NCBI GenBank assembly: GCA_024655945.1
Contig: JANLFK010000002.1
Location: 306,610-370,609 of the forward strand
Length of the DNA stretch: 64,000 nucleotides
Reading direction: 5' to 3'
Source of the DNA: a candidate division KSB1 bacterium
GTDB taxonomy: Bacteria > Zhuqueibacterota > Zhuqueibacteria > JANLFK01 > Oleimicrobiaceae
Position numbers and translations under genes: made by a program. The notes beneath the pieces are model-generated. The model did not search any database and was not told where the DNA came from. It worked only from the letters and a program-made list of their open reading frames with translations. Below, piece after piece: positions 52,325 to 59,969 of the stretch (position 1 is the stretch's first letter; every line of letters begins with the position of its first letter).

Positions 52325-53473
52325 CTATCGCTCTACGCGCGTCCACGCCGAGGGCTGCCTGCCAAACAAGAACTTGCAAAACCCCACCAACAGTCCCATG
52401 TGAATCGCCACGAAGTAGTAGGCGTACGTCACCACCCCCAGGCGGACACCCACCAGACTCAAGAGCCAGCCTAAGATGACCAACAAGTAGAACAGGCTCT
52501 GCAGGAGAAAAAAGTAGTTGAAAAAGGGTGTACCCAGCGCCCAGAGATTGGCCGCGAGCAAGAAGACCAGCATGAACGGAACCAGCCACCGGAGGAGCTT
52601 GTGCGACCACAGGCCAAAGGCCACGTACCCACGCCGGGGATGCAACAGGCCCCGAATTTCGGGCAAGACATTGAAATTGGCTGCACCGATCCTCACCTTG
52701 CGCAGAAACTCACCTTTGACCCGCGGCGAGGTATACTCTGTGGCCACCGCCTGACCTTCGTAGACGACATCGTAGCCCTGTTCGACAATCCGCAAGGGGA
52801 TCAGGAAGTCATCGTTGACCATCTTGTGCGTGGGCAAAGGGACGAAGAGCTCGCGCCGAATGGCATAGATGCCGCCCGTGGCACCAAACACGGTCTTGAT
52901 GCGCCCTTCCATCTGCTTGAGGCGATTCTCATAGTCCCAATAGACGGCCTCCCCCTGGCTGCTCGCCCGCCGGTCGGGGCTGATGAGCCGCAAGTAGCCA
53001 CACACGCCCCCGACGCTTGGGTCCGCGAAATGCGCCACCATCTTGCGCAGTGCATCAGGCCGATAGATCGTGTTGGCATCGGAAAAGACGAGGACCTCGC
53101 CTCGCGCCTCCGGAACGAGCTTGGTGAGCACCCGCGCTTTACCTTCCCGCTGCGGAAAGGCGAGCAGGCGGACGTTTGCAATTCCGCAGGAGCTGATCAA
53201 ATCCACCGTGGCATCGGTGCTGCCATCCGATCCGAAGAGGAACTCTACGAGTTCCCCAGGATAGTCGAGGGCACGACAGTTCTCTATCTTATCGCGGATA
53301 ACCTTCTCCTCATTGTGGGCCGCGATGACCATGGAAACCGTGGGCATGAAGCCTTCTTCCTTGCGCCTGGCAGGCGGGCGCAAGCGCGACCACACGAGGA
53401 GGATCAGGTAGTATCCTACGTAGGTGTAGAGAATCGTCCCCAAGCTCAACCAAAAGGCGATGCGGGCCAGCAT
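52325..53473 (-). CDS. Membrane glycosyltransferase family 2
   Basis: 382 residues. An N-terminal membrane helix (about 5-28) is followed by a GT-A domain with TVSMVIAAHNEEKVI, GSDGSTDATVDLI and FSDANTIYRPDALR. C-terminal helices (about 290-375) follow. It resembles processive or non-processive GT2 enzymes of the cellulose-synthase and poly-GlcNAc-synthase type, with the DxD-like DAN and a later NDDFLIPLRI in the acceptor region. Q..RW, the processivity motif, is not seen, so transfer of a single sugar is likelier. It begins one base inside the preceding reading frame (TAATG). Confidence 0.9.
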   Translation of the reverse strand: MLARIAFWLSLGTILYTYVGYYLILLVWSRLRPPARRKEEGFMPTVSMVIAAHNEEKVIRDKIENCRALDYPGELVEFLFGSDGSTDATVDLISSCGIANVRLLAFPQREGKARVLTKLVPEARGEVLVFSDANTIYRPDALRKMVAHFADPSVGGVCGYLRLISPDRRASSQGEAVYWDYENRLKQMEGRIKTVFGATGGIYAIRRELFVPLPTHKMVNDDFLIPLRIVEQGYDVVYEGQAVATEYTSPRVKGEFLRKVRIGAANFNVLPEIRGLLHPRRGYVAFGLWSHKLLRWLVPFMLVFLLAANLWALGTPFFNYFFLLQSLFYLLVILGWLLSLVGVRLGVVTYAYYFVAIHMGLLVGFCKFLFGRQPSAWTRVER

Positions 53474-53676
53474 TACGCGGCCTCCCGCTGTGCAAAGGGA
53501 CGCATGAGGCGAACACCAAGGCGGACAACGCCCATGGGGCCACGGGCATGCCTCGCCAACGCGTTGCTCAGCACACGTCCGTGCCCTTGTCCAGAAGACA
53601 AAAACCTCACCGCGGCCATTCGCGTCGTCTCAGTTCCCACAGCTCGCAAGGTTCTTTCTCCGCTGCTCTTCGCCAT
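53473..53676 (-). CDS. Possible small protein ahead of the GT2 gene
   Basis: A 67-codon frame beginning MAKSSGERTLRAVG and containing QGHGRVLSNALARHARGPMG. Its TAA stop overlaps the GT2 start (TAATG), which suggests coupling, but no ribosome site is clear and no homologue is recognised. It fills a 220-base gap between the flippase stop and GT2. I consider it possible, not likely. Confidence 0.25.
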   Translation of the reverse strand: MAKSSGERTLRAVGTETTRMAAVRFLSSGQGHGRVLSNALARHARGPMGVVRLGVRLMRPFAQREAA

Positions 53677-53693
53677 ATGGCGGAAGGTCCCAT

Positions 53694-55124
53694 CTACCCA
53701 ATCCCGGCTGGCGGCGGCACGGCAACAGAGGTGCGTATCGCCTGCCGGAGAAGGGACTTTTCTTGTGGAGTGAAGAGCCGGTATAGCCCGGCCAGTAGCA
53801 GAGCCGCAAGAACTACTGCAAAGGCTATCACAGAACCACCCCACAGAAAGTACGTCACCGCAAGGGCCACAAAGAGCACGAGCGCTGCACCGGCGCGCCA
53901 CGCCAGCCTGGCCTGCTCGGCCGTCAGCGCCGCCCACGAGAGCCGATAGAGCACGAAAAGCCCGGCGCCATTGAGCCCCAGCTTCGCCCACGCGGCGCCC
54001 GTCACCCCATAGCGCCTGATGAACCACCATTGCACCGGCAGTGCCAGCAACAGCATGCACAGCATAAAGAGTGTGTTCCGCGCCTGCCGATTACGCGAGT
54101 TGTTAAAGTCCACGACAAAGAACGTCAAGAAGGTGAAACACTGGCTCCACAGCAACAGCTGGAACGGCAGGGCCGCGTCGGCAAACCTCTCGCCGAAGAG
54201 GAGAAGAAACAGAGGCCTCCCGACAACGGTTCCTGCCACGCCAAGCACAAGGCCAATGAGCAGCAGGCCCTTCACGCCCATGCGGAAGGCCAACCCAAGC
54301 TTCTCGTCGTCGGCGCTCGCCGCCCTGGCCATCACCGGATAGAGCGCGGTAGCCACGGCAAAAGGCACAAACCCGAGAGGCGCCGTGAAGCGGAAGGCCG
54401 TCGAATAGACCCCAACGGCAGCTTCGCCCCAAAGCGATTTCAGAAAGAGCACGTCGAGGCGCTCGTACAGCATCGTCAGGCCAAGGTAGAGGAACAGCGG
54501 GAACGACTCTTCGAACAGCCACCGCAGCTGGGCGCGCTCCACGCAAAAGAGCGGACGAACCCGCTTCAGCACAAAAGCCAGCGTCAGCACCAAGCCAGGC
54601 AGGTTAGAAAAGACGTAGCCGGCAATTACCTGGCCGGGCGTCGCCTTGATCAGAACCAGTCCCCCCACTAAGACGACCTGAAGCACCCCATCGAGCAGCT
54701 GAAAGACGACCGGCAATCCCATGTCCATATCGGCATGGAAGACGCCCTCCAGTACCACGCGCAGGGTGTTCAGCTTTGCCGAGATGAGGATGGTCAGGCT
54801 GAGCCAGGCGAGGGCCATGCGCAGGCGTGGTTCGGGGTAGAAGGCGGCTGCGGCAACCGCCAAAAGCAGAAAAGCAATCAGCGCAAGCACCGCTTTGCTG
54901 AAGAGGGCAAGCCCGACAATCCGGCCCGCCTGTGAGCGTCGCCGCGCCATTTCGCGAATCAGCACCGGCTGCATGCCAAAATCAGGCAGCAGGGCAAACA
55001 GGCCTACCACCACTAGGGCATAGGAAAAGATGCCGAACATCTCCTCGCCCCACGCCCGTGCCAGGATGACGATGGTCACCATGTTCAGCCCCAACACCGC
55101 GATTCTGCCCAAGAGCACGCACAC
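53694..55124 (-). CDS. Oligosaccharide flippase (Wzx-like), first of two in the cluster
   Basis: 476 residues, 12-14 membrane helices, MOP superfamily. The N-terminus AVLGLNMVTIVILARAWGEE and the following FGIFSYALVVVGLFALLPD are typical of Wzx flippases, which turn lipid-linked repeat units across the membrane. The C-terminal half also matches (LFLYLGLTMLYERLDVLFLK, YGVTGAAWAKLGLNG). GTG at 55124 has no ribosome site. In the same frame a CTG at 55160 has GAGG nine bases upstream and would add 12 residues matching the family N-terminal helix, so the true start may be non-canonical. Confidence 0.88.
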   Translation of the reverse strand: MCVLLGRIAVLGLNMVTIVILARAWGEEMFGIFSYALVVVGLFALLPDFGMQPVLIREMARRRSQAGRIVGLALFSKAVLALIAFLLLAVAAAAFYPEPRLRMALAWLSLTILISAKLNTLRVVLEGVFHADMDMGLPVVFQLLDGVLQVVLVGGLVLIKATPGQVIAGYVFSNLPGLVLTLAFVLKRVRPLFCVERAQLRWLFEESFPLFLYLGLTMLYERLDVLFLKSLWGEAAVGVYSTAFRFTAPLGFVPFAVATALYPVMARAASADDEKLGLAFRMGVKGLLLIGLVLGVAGTVVGRPLFLLLFGERFADAALPFQLLLWSQCFTFLTFFVVDFNNSRNRQARNTLFMLCMLLLALPVQWWFIRRYGVTGAAWAKLGLNGAGLFVLYRLSWAALTAEQARLAWRAGAALVLFVALAVTYFLWGGSVIAFAVVLAALLLAGLYRLFTPQEKSLLRQAIRTSVAVPPPAGIG

Positions 55125-55253
55125 GGCATTGCGGGCTACTTTTCCAGAAACGGTATACAGATGCGGCTACCTCAGTAACAGCGCCCCACACCCGGCCTGC
55201 GAGTCTTTGCCCTCTCCCCGCTCACGACCAGAAAGGAGGGATAGCATCATCCA

Positions 55254-56810
55254 TCAGCCTATCTCGCTCCAATCGCGCGGCGCACGGTCTGTCCTCGCCC
55301 TGCCCCTTGCCATGCTTGAAGAGATGGCGCTGGCAACACGGCGCACAGTGCCGCGCTCCACGTATCCGCAGAGGAGCATCACACCAGGAAACGCGCCCAC
55401 AATCGCCAGGCGCTCCAGTACCGGCATCACTGCTAGGCGCGGCGGCGTCAGCGTGCTGAGAAAGAACAGACCCACTCCTGTTGCGAGGAGGAAAACGAAC
55501 TTGCCCATGTCGTACGGCACGCGGTAGAGCCGCTGCGAGATCGTCCACATCACCGCCGCCAGCACTGCGTAGGCGAGCACTTTCGCCAGCGCGGCACCCA
55601 TCATGCCGGTACGGGCCACCAGATGCAACCCCAAGAACAAATTCAACGCCGCTGCCATACCGATGCCAAGCGGGAGAAAAAAGGTCTTTTTCCTCACTTG
55701 CACCCCAATGGCGGTGAAGTAGTACACGCCATACAGCACATAGGAAGCCACAAGAAGAGGCACCACCCGCGCGCCCGGCAGGTAGCTCTTGGTGGCCAGC
55801 AGCTCCATCAAGTCTCTGGCAAAGACCGCCAGGCAAAGGGCGAAGGTGCACACTCCCAGCATGAAGAACTCGAACAGGCGCGCGAACGTGCGCGGCCCAT
55901 CCTGCCGCCTGGCAATGGGGAAAAAGATCGCCGGCCACGCTAACTGAAAGGCGCTCACCAGGAGCATCATCATCACCCCAAGGCGGGTGGCGGCAGCGTA
56001 CATCGCCACCTGCTCAAAGTCCGCTAAGAAACGCAGCAGGTAGCGGTCCGACATCATCAGCACCATGTTGCATGCGGCAGCAGGGACCAGCGGAAGCCCA
56101 TAGGCCAGCATCTCCTTCAGCTCCCTCAGGGAGATCGCCGGGCCCAGCTCAGGCCAAATCACCGCCAGGTAGATGCACGCGAAGAAAAACGCCGCCAGGG
56201 TGTTGGCCATCACCGCCCCCTCCACCCGCCGCTTGAGGACCCCAACGAACAGGACGTTCAACGAAATGCTCAGCACAAAATTGGCGCTGGCAATCAGGGC
56301 AAATTTGAGCGACTTTTCGTCGATGCGCAGCCGCGCCATGGGAATGGTGTTGCACACCAGGAAAAAGTCACCCACAAAGATCAAGCGCAGGAGCCAGCCG
56401 TAGCCCATGTCGCCGAACAGCAGGCGAGATATCGGTCCGGCCAGGGTCACGAGCACCGCCACCGCCACCAGTGCAGTCAGCACGAGGAAGTAGTGAGCGG
56501 TGCTTGTGAGGACCCTCCTGTCCACCCCAAGCCGGTACAGGGCGCTGCGAAAGAGCGCCGAGTCCATCCCCAGTTGCAACACCAGCATCACCACAGTGGA
56601 GGTGACGGTGAGAATCTCCAGCACGCCGAATTCGGCCTTGACTAGCATGCGCGCATAGAGGGGGAGCAGCACGACACTGACCGCGCGGTTGAGCACTGTG
56701 GCCAAAGCATAGGCCCCGGAATGCTTCAGCAACCGCACGATCAGGTCCTGCAGGGTACCCTCCCTCGGCAGTTTCGCTGCGCTACCTTCCTCCACTTTGC
56801 CGGTTCTCAC
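55254..56810 (-). CDS. Oligosaccharide flippase (Wzx-like), second of two in the cluster
   Basis: About 518 residues with 12-14 membrane helices. It begins with GAYALATVLNRAVSVVLLPL and YARMLVKAEFGVLEILTVTS, common to the Wzx/MurJ-like polysaccharide transporters. Later comes LPLVPAAACNMVLMMSDRY, a conserved flippase stretch. Starts between 56870 and 56720 are all possible; I use GTG 56810. Two different flippases in one locus may act on different repeat units or lipids. It follows the dehydrogenase gene on the same strand. Confidence 0.88.
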   Translation of the reverse strand: MRTGKVEEGSAAKLPREGTLQDLIVRLLKHSGAYALATVLNRAVSVVLLPLYARMLVKAEFGVLEILTVTSTVVMLVLQLGMDSALFRSALYRLGVDRRVLTSTAHYFLVLTALVAVAVLVTLAGPISRLLFGDMGYGWLLRLIFVGDFFLVCNTIPMARLRIDEKSLKFALIASANFVLSISLNVLFVGVLKRRVEGAVMANTLAAFFFACIYLAVIWPELGPAISLRELKEMLAYGLPLVPAAACNMVLMMSDRYLLRFLADFEQVAMYAAATRLGVMMMLLVSAFQLAWPAIFFPIARRQDGPRTFARLFEFFMLGVCTFALCLAVFARDLMELLATKSYLPGARVVPLLVASYVLYGVYYFTAIGVQVRKKTFFLPLGIGMAAALNLFLGLHLVARTGMMGAALAKVLAYAVLAAVMWTISQRLYRVPYDMGKFVFLLATGVGLFFLSTLTPPRLAVMPVLERLAIVGAFPGVMLLCGYVERGTVRRVASAISSSMARGRARTDRAPRDWSEIG

Positions 56811-56898
56811 AATCCGTCTGCCACATGTCCCCCTATTGCCGATGCAGAGATGACCGGAATACGCAACCACAGGGCCCCTAACCCTGCCGGTAGTGCGC

Positions 56899-58218
56899 CT
56901 ACAACCGCCTTCCGCCGCCCAGAAGCGTGACTTTCTTCTCGCGGCCCTTCACGTTGCGCGTCGCGTTCCTCGTGTCGACGATGTTCTTGGCGTGGCGGAC
57001 AATCATTTCATAGTCGTAGCAGGAATGGTCGGTGGTAATCAGCACCAAGTCCGCCCCGGCGATGGCCTGCGTGGTCAGCTTCACGGAGCGAAACTCTTTG
57101 CCGTCAACCTCCACCTTGGGCACGTAGGGGTCGTTGTACGAGACGTGCTTGGCACCGCGGTTGACCAGCAGCTCCATCACCTTGAGTGCCGGGGAATTGC
57201 GCACGTCGTCAATGTCGCGCTTGAAGGCCACGCCCAGAATGAGGATCTTTGCCTTGCCAAAAGCAATGCCGCGGTCGCACAGCACGCGCCGCACCATGCC
57301 CATGACGTAGAAGGGCATATCTTCGTTCGTCTCGGCCGCCAGCTCGATAAAATTGGTGTGAAAATCGTACTCCCTGGCCTTCCATGCCAAATAGTACGGG
57401 TCCACGAGGATGCAATGGCCGCCGATACCGGGGCCTGGGTAGAACGGCATGAAACCGAACGGCTTGGTTGCCGCCGCCTCGATGACTTCCCACACGTCGA
57501 TGCCGCCCATGCGGTCACACAGACGGGCAAGCTCATTGACCAAGGCGATGTTCACACTCCGGAAGATGTTCTCCAGCAGCTTCTCCATCTCCGCCACGCG
57601 CGGACTGGAAACCGGAACCACTTGCGAGACCACCTGTCCCGTGATGGCGCAGGCCAGCTCCGTGCAGCGCTTGGTCACGCCGCCGACCACCGTGGGTGTA
57701 TTGGCGGTGGTGAACTTCTTGTTGCCGGGGTCGATCCGTTCCGGCGAAAAGGCCAGATAGAAATCCTTTCCCACTTTCAGCCCGGTCTTTTCGAGAATCG
57801 GCTGCACGATCTTCTCGGTCGTCTCCGGGAAAGTCGTGCTCTTGAGGATGACCAATTGTCCCCGGCGCAGCCCCTTGGCAATCTCCGTGGCCGAATCGAC
57901 GATGTAGGATACATCAGGCCCCTTGTTGTCGGTGAAAGGTGTCGGCACGCAGATGTACATTACGTCCAAGTCGGGCACGCACCCGTAGCTAGTGGTTGCC
58001 GTGAGTTTGCCCTCTTTCACGCAGGCGGCCAGCTCCGCCTCGTCCACATCGTCAATGTAGTTCTCGCCGCGGTTGAGTTTTTCCACTTTGGCCGCCGACT
58101 TGTCAATACCCACCACCGGGAATCCCTTCTTGGCGAATTCCACTGCCAGAGGGAGTCCCACATACCCCAGACCAACGATGCCGATCTTTGCCGTCCTGTC
58201 CGCGATTTTGTCCTGCAT
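56899..58218 (-). CDS. UDP-N-acetylglucosamine 6-dehydrogenase (WbpA type)
   Basis: 439 residues, oxidising a UDP-hexosamine to its uronic acid. N-terminal NAD-binding GLGYVGLPLA (16-25), central ERIDPGNKKF, and the catalytic Cys269 in GIGGHCILVDPYYLAWKA. The last motif favours WbpA-type enzymes on UDP-GlcNAc over WecC, though WecC-like activity on UDP-ManNAc remains possible, especially with the epimerase in the cluster. The start is ATG at 58218 behind GGAGG; the open frame to 58323 is not coding. Confidence 0.93.
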   Translation of the reverse strand: MQDKIADRTAKIGIVGLGYVGLPLAVEFAKKGFPVVGIDKSAAKVEKLNRGENYIDDVDEAELAACVKEGKLTATTSYGCVPDLDVMYICVPTPFTDNKGPDVSYIVDSATEIAKGLRRGQLVILKSTTFPETTEKIVQPILEKTGLKVGKDFYLAFSPERIDPGNKKFTTANTPTVVGGVTKRCTELACAITGQVVSQVVPVSSPRVAEMEKLLENIFRSVNIALVNELARLCDRMGGIDVWEVIEAAATKPFGFMPFYPGPGIGGHCILVDPYYLAWKAREYDFHTNFIELAAETNEDMPFYVMGMVRRVLCDRGIAFGKAKILILGVAFKRDIDDVRNSPALKVMELLVNRGAKHVSYNDPYVPKVEVDGKEFRSVKLTTQAIAGADLVLITTDHSCYDYEMIVRHAKNIVDTRNATRNVKGREKKVTLLGGGRRL

Positions 58219-58350
58219 CTGTTCCTCCCCAGTCAGTGGTAGTTGGGTCCGTGCAACGTTCTTCTCATCGCTCAAAAAGAATGGAATGGTCGAGCGGTCT
58301 ACCGAACTGGATGACCATTCCACTCCACAAACTGGGCGCGAGCAGCGAGT

Positions 58351-59355
58351 CTACAGATCCCGCTGGTAGTGCGCCCGGTAGTATGCAAGATACTCGCCGC
58401 TCTTGAGGGGTTCCCACCACCAACGGTTGTCGCGATACCACTTGATAGTGGAGGCCATCGCCTCCCGAAACTGGTGGCGCGGCCGCCAACCCAAGGCCCG
58501 GATCTTCTCTGTGCCCACCGAATAGCGCCGATCATGGCCAGGCCGGTCTTTGACAAAGGTCATCAGCTCCTTCGGCTTGGCCAGCTCCTCTAAGATGATG
58601 GCCGTGATTTCCAGATTGTTCTTCTCGTTCCCCGCGCCGATGTTGTAGGTCTCCCCGTCACCGCCACGGTGCACCAGGAGGTCGATCGCCTCGCAATGGT
58701 CCTCAACGTAGATCCAGTCCCGCACGTTCTTGCCGTCACCATAAATGGGCAGCGCCTTGTCGTCCAGGGCATTGGTGACAAACAGCGGAATGAGTTTCTC
58801 CGGATACTGATACGGCCCAAAGTTATTGGAGCAGCGCGTGATGATCACCGGCAGCCCGTAGGTGACGAAGTAGGAGTGCGCCAGGCGATCCGCACCAGCC
58901 TTGGAGGCGGAGTACGGGCTGGACGGCTTGAGGGGCGACTCCTCGGTGAACGAGCCCTGCTCGATGCTCCCATACACTTCGTCCGTACTGATCTGGATGA
59001 ACTTTTGCACGCCATGCTCGCGGGCACACTCCAGCAGCACAAAGGCGCCAAAAACGTCTGTCTTGATAAAGTCATCCGGCGCACCGATTGACCTGTCCAC
59101 GTGGCTCTCGGCGGCAAAGTTGACCACCACATCCACCCCCTTCATTAGCTGGCTGACCAGAGCGCGGTCGCAAATGTCTCCCCTCACGAACCGGTAGCGC
59201 GGGTCACTTTGCACGTCGCGGAGGTTGTTCAGATTGCCCGCATAGGTGAGTTTGTCCAGGTTGATGACGCGCACGTCGTCATAGGTGCGGAGCAGAAAGT
59301 GCACATAGTTGCTGCCAATGAAGCCGGCTCCACCAGTCACCAAGTACGTGGTCAT
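58351..59355 (-). CDS. rfbB: dTDP-glucose 4,6-dehydratase
   Basis: 334 residues, extended short-chain dehydrogenase. NAD site TGGAGFIGSN (7-16), active-site STDEVYG and the catalytic YSASK. The end PLKSGEYLAYYRAHYQRDL is typical for RfbB. It makes dTDP-4-keto-6-deoxyglucose, the precursor of dTDP-rhamnose and other 6-deoxy sugars. ATG at 59355. It follows the RfbC-like gene by 21 bases. The partner genes rfbA and rfbD are not in the window. Confidence 0.97.
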   Translation of the reverse strand: MTTYLVTGGAGFIGSNYVHFLLRTYDDVRVINLDKLTYAGNLNNLRDVQSDPRYRFVRGDICDRALVSQLMKGVDVVVNFAAESHVDRSIGAPDDFIKTDVFGAFVLLECAREHGVQKFIQISTDEVYGSIEQGSFTEESPLKPSSPYSASKAGADRLAHSYFVTYGLPVIITRCSNNFGPYQYPEKLIPLFVTNALDDKALPIYGDGKNVRDWIYVEDHCEAIDLLVHRGGDGETYNIGAGNEKNNLEITAIILEELAKPKELMTFVKDRPGHDRRYSVGTEKIRALGWRPRHQFREAMASTIKWYRDNRWWWEPLKSGEYLAYYRAHYQRDL

Positions 59356-59376
59356 GGGCGAGATTTCCCTCGTCAG

Positions 59377-59832
59377 TTAGCCCATCTTGACGTCCCAATT
59401 GTACGGCACCTGAGGCGAATCGAACGGCAGGCGGTACTCGTCCGGTTGAGCATAGTTGTAGGGCTCGGTCACCGTGTTCACCACGATCGCCTCATCCTCG
59501 CCAATGCACTTCCAGCCGTGCAACACCCCGACAGGGACATGTACCAGGACCGGGTTGTGCTCTCCGATGAAGAACTCATTCACCTCGCCCCGGGTGGGCG
59601 AATCTGGGCGGTCGTCGTAAAGCACCACTTTCAGCATCCCCTTCACGACGACGATGTTGTCCTCTTGCAGCTTGTGGTAATGCCACCCCTTAATGATGCC
59701 GGGGTAGGTGGTGGTCATGTAGACTTGGCCGAACTTGGAGAACATCTCGTCGTCAGCCCTCAGCATCTCCATGAGGCGGCCGCGTTCATCTGGGATGACA
59801 CGCAACCGCTTGAGCTTCACGCCATCGATCAC
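59377..59832 (-). CDS. dTDP-4-dehydrorhamnose 3,5-epimerase-like cupin
   Basis: 151 residues with a cupin fold: KGWHYHKLQEDNIVVVKGML carries the conserved His and Lys, and VHVPVGVLHGWKCIGEDEAI is the late cupin strand. It is shorter than usual RfbC (about 180) and may be a 3-epimerase or an isomerase acting on the RfbB product. GTG at 59832 follows GAGGAGG and lies 23 bases from the predicted transcription start of the promoter at 59862-59890. First gene of the polysaccharide operon. Confidence 0.85.
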   Translation of the reverse strand: MIDGVKLKRLRVIPDERGRLMEMLRADDEMFSKFGQVYMTTTYPGIIKGWHYHKLQEDNIVVVKGMLKVVLYDDRPDSPTRGEVNEFFIGEHNPVLVHVPVGVLHGWKCIGEDEAIVVNTVTEPYNYAQPDEYRLPFDSPQVPYNWDVKMG

Positions 59833-59861
59833 CTGTGAGCCTCCTCGGAGAAACGGATGTC

Positions 59862-59890
59862 AATTTACAAAACGCCATTCTAAAAGTCAA
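59862..59890 (-). promoter_or_regulatory. Promoter at the 5' end of the polysaccharide cluster
   Basis: TTGACT (59890-59885), 17 bases, TAAATT (59867-59862) on the minus strand, within a locally A/T-rich stretch. Transcription would begin near 59855 and read into the RfbC-like and RfbB genes. Confidence 0.7.
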
Positions 59891-59969
59891 TTGGTTTGTT
59901 GCCTTGCCGGCGGTTCCGCTCACATTAGGGACATCCCCCTATACCGCATCGGGGCGGCGCTGCGGAAGC

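Noticed and set aside
53473-54060. 195-codon frame overlapping the first flippase
   Set aside because: The first 128 residues lie in the wrong frame of the flippase gene; only the last 67 codons are kept, at low confidence.
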